Assembly: GCF_910592395.1 (NCBI RefSeq) | Contig: NC_088316.1 | Location: forward strand, 18,972,001 to 19,036,000 | DNA length: 64,000 bases | Direction of reading: 5' to 3' | Source: Lineus longissimus | Taxonomy: Eukaryota; Nemertea; Pilidiophora; Heteronemertea; Lineidae | Shown: in pieces, positions 62,303 through 64,000 of the stretch | Numbering within the stretch: the stretch's first letter is position 1 | Layout: every line of letters starts with the position of its first letter | Program-made: the position numbers and the translations under genes | Notes under the pieces: generated by a model | The model's database searches: none | What the model was told of the DNA's origin: nothing | Seen by the model: only the letters and a program-made list of their open reading frames with translations

Positions 62303-63902
62303 TATCCTCACTGTCACTTCCTGAATCATTCTCATCGTCACCATTAGCCTTCTCCTTACACTCCACTCCACCTTCATCATCAGTGTCCTCATCACTATCA
62401 CTTTCATCATCATCATCATCACTGTCATTATCACAATCATTAACTTTCTCATCTGTCCTCTCCTCCAAATCAGCAAAAAAGTTACTATTCACGGCCGATG
62501 TATTCAATGTCTTGGTCTTATTACTCTTCTTAGCCTTCCGTGTCTGATCTATTTTTTCCTTTTTGACATTTTCTAAGTTCCAGAATTTTATTTTCTGATC
62601 GTGTGAGCAGCTTGCTAACAGTGTCTTATCTTGAGAGATGCACATATTCTCTATTGGAAAGCCATCATGCTGTCCAACAACTCCGATGAAACGGTTTGGT
62701 AAGATGTTTACAGCTCTGAAAAGAAAGAGTTTGCTTGATTAAATACCAGAAAAGACATCGTCACAATCACGAAGACAGTTCGTCTTATATCGCCACCTAC
62801 TGCTTGGGACAAGAAGCTTTGGGTACTCCAGCTTAAAGACACCATGGACTGGCTGCAGCCACCCAAGACAGGCTGTTTCTGTATTGTTAGAGTTCTGCCA
62901 AAGCAAAAATGGACTATTTTACCAGTCGAACACATCCAGGCTGTCACTGATGCGCCTACCTGATCATTCCATCCATTGAGCCAGTACAGATGATATCCTC
63001 CGTGATGGGAACCATGCAGTCTATTGACATTGGGTGTCCTGGGAAGCGATCGCTGATGTTGCCCCATTCACCCCAGTTAAAGAAGCTCAGAACTCCTTCT
63101 CCGGTTCCACAAACTACTTTGTTACCACGCTGAAAGAAATTCGGATTCGTTAGAACTTTGTTGATAGCTGGTTTTAACATATCATGCCTCATCAATAGTA
63201 TCACATTATACTGTCATGTGTAGCTAACAACTCTTTTGTTGACAGTATCAGGACAATGGGGATACAGCAGCAAAGAATAGTCACAACCAAGTGGACATTG
63301 TTACATGTAATTGGGAACAGTTGTCCCTCCTAATTAGGACAGTGCCACAGCCTGGTCTTTGCATTAAGAGCAGGAACATATCAATCAAAAGCCCTTACTT
63401 TCACGACTGCTAAAGACAAGAGTTCTGCATCGAATGATTCTGACTGTAACTCCATCCTCTTTTTCCGGATGTTAAATGCTGTGAGTGTTCCTTCTCCACT
63501 GAAAAAGATGCAAGGAGCTTCTACTTAGATGGCGCATTTATGGGCTGTGACTAAGTGAATAAATATTATAGAAGGGCATGACGTAGTATACACGTCACCT
63601 GCATGGCAAGAGACTATGTACATGACCTGGTATACACATCATCCGCAGCGAAATAGTTAAGTTGATTGAACTTCTTATCTGTTAAAGTGGAAACCATTTA
63701 CTGTTTCATTACACTGACATACCTTGTGGCTAGAAGTATTTTCTTCTGTTGATCAATATAAAGGTCGCTGATAAATTCTTCGTTTTCTTTGAATTCCATG
63801 ATGGCATCCTTGTGTCGGAGGTCCCAGACTTTGACTGTACCGTCATCGTCACCAGACACAAGCTGGTAGTCATCGATCACTAATAAACTGTAGATTGGAG
63901 CT
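62241..63902 (-). CDS. WDR55: WD repeat protein 55 (C-terminal part, gene runs off the right edge)
   Basis: Four exons are visible: 63902-63723, 63498-63399, 63129-62960 and 62715-62241, phase-consistent with GT-AG introns, giving about 307 C-terminal residues. WD repeats are recognisable by VSGDDDGTVKVWDLR, GEGTLTAFNIRKKRMEL, VCGTGEGVLSFFNWG, MVPITEDIICTGSMDGMIR and LLASCSHDQKIKFWN. The link SIDCMVP and AVNILPNRFIGVVGQH match WDR55 closely. The family works in rRNA maturation in the nucleolus and is essential for animal development. The tail is very acidic (Asp/Glu/Ser), encoded partly by a GAT microsatellite. The N-terminal WD repeats and the start lie beyond position 64000. The gene converges on the channel gene. 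Confidence 0.94.
62271..62301 (-). repeat. in-frame GAT microsatellite in WDR55
   Basis: Ten uninterrupted ATC/GAT triplets, in frame, encode a poly-Asp run in the acidic WDR55 tail. More interrupted GAT/TCA triplets continue to about 62440. Confidence 0.9.
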
Positions 63903-64000
63903 CTGGAAATGAAAATACAAGTCACTGGAGACAAGCTTGAAGATAAGGGCATCATTTGATTCACAGAGGTGGAAGTAAAGAGCAGAAAAACTTGCAGACT

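Noticed and set aside
1-64000. CRISPR array, bacterial operon, ribosome binding sites
   Set aside because: The window is eukaryotic: spliced genes, polyadenylation signals, SINE-like repeats; the tandem arrays have no spacer structure.

Overview
This is nuclear DNA from an invertebrate animal. It has GT-AG introns, 3'-end AATAAA signals, low gene density, many tandem repeats and fold-back elements, and single-copy bilaterian genes (FRG1, TIMM8, WDR55, CNBD2). A neuropeptide-type GPCR and a Cys-loop chloride channel subunit fit a lophotrochozoan, ambulacrarian or cephalochordate. Frequent ATGTACATGTA-like and TAGGCCTA-like words are compatible with that but do not decide the phylum.

Layout. 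Positions 1-22,000 show no gene I can support, only repeats: an inverted repeat near 6.3/7.0 kb, tandem duplications at 8.2-8.7 kb, a 54-bp minisatellite at 10.2-10.6 kb, a dispersed element at 10.6-11.3 kb, a fold-back at 12.1-12.5 kb, and a 29-bp minisatellite at 16.8-17.0 kb. Positions 22-29 kb hold a minus-strand gene joining a PAN/apple domain to a 350-residue C-terminal region I do not recognise. Upstream of it lies a broken paralogue, and beyond that two further coding-like fragments. A pair of ~170-bp direct repeats, each with a tRNA-Thr-like head, brackets the gene. At 32.5-33.8 kb is a rhodopsin-family GPCR of the galanin / allatostatin-A / kisspeptin receptor group with its coding sequence in one exon. 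Two 170-bp fold-back elements of one family follow it. Positions 34.7-42.7 kb are gene-poor.

From 42.7 kb to the end the window is gene-dense. CNBD2 (minus, 9 coding exons) and TIMM8 (plus) are divergent and share a short upstream region with NRF-1-like and ETS sites. FRG1 (plus, 7 exons) follows, then a Cys-loop anion-channel subunit (plus, 11 exons, one GC-AG intron), then the C-terminal four exons of WDR55 (minus, running off the right edge). I assembled the multi-exon genes by hand: every coding junction keeps phase and every total is a multiple of three (CNBD2 579 aa, FRG1 262 aa, channel 511 aa).

The genes do not form a pathway. Four are housekeeping or ciliary/sperm-type genes and two are neuronal signalling genes. 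The least described content is the PAN-domain gene with its decaying relatives.
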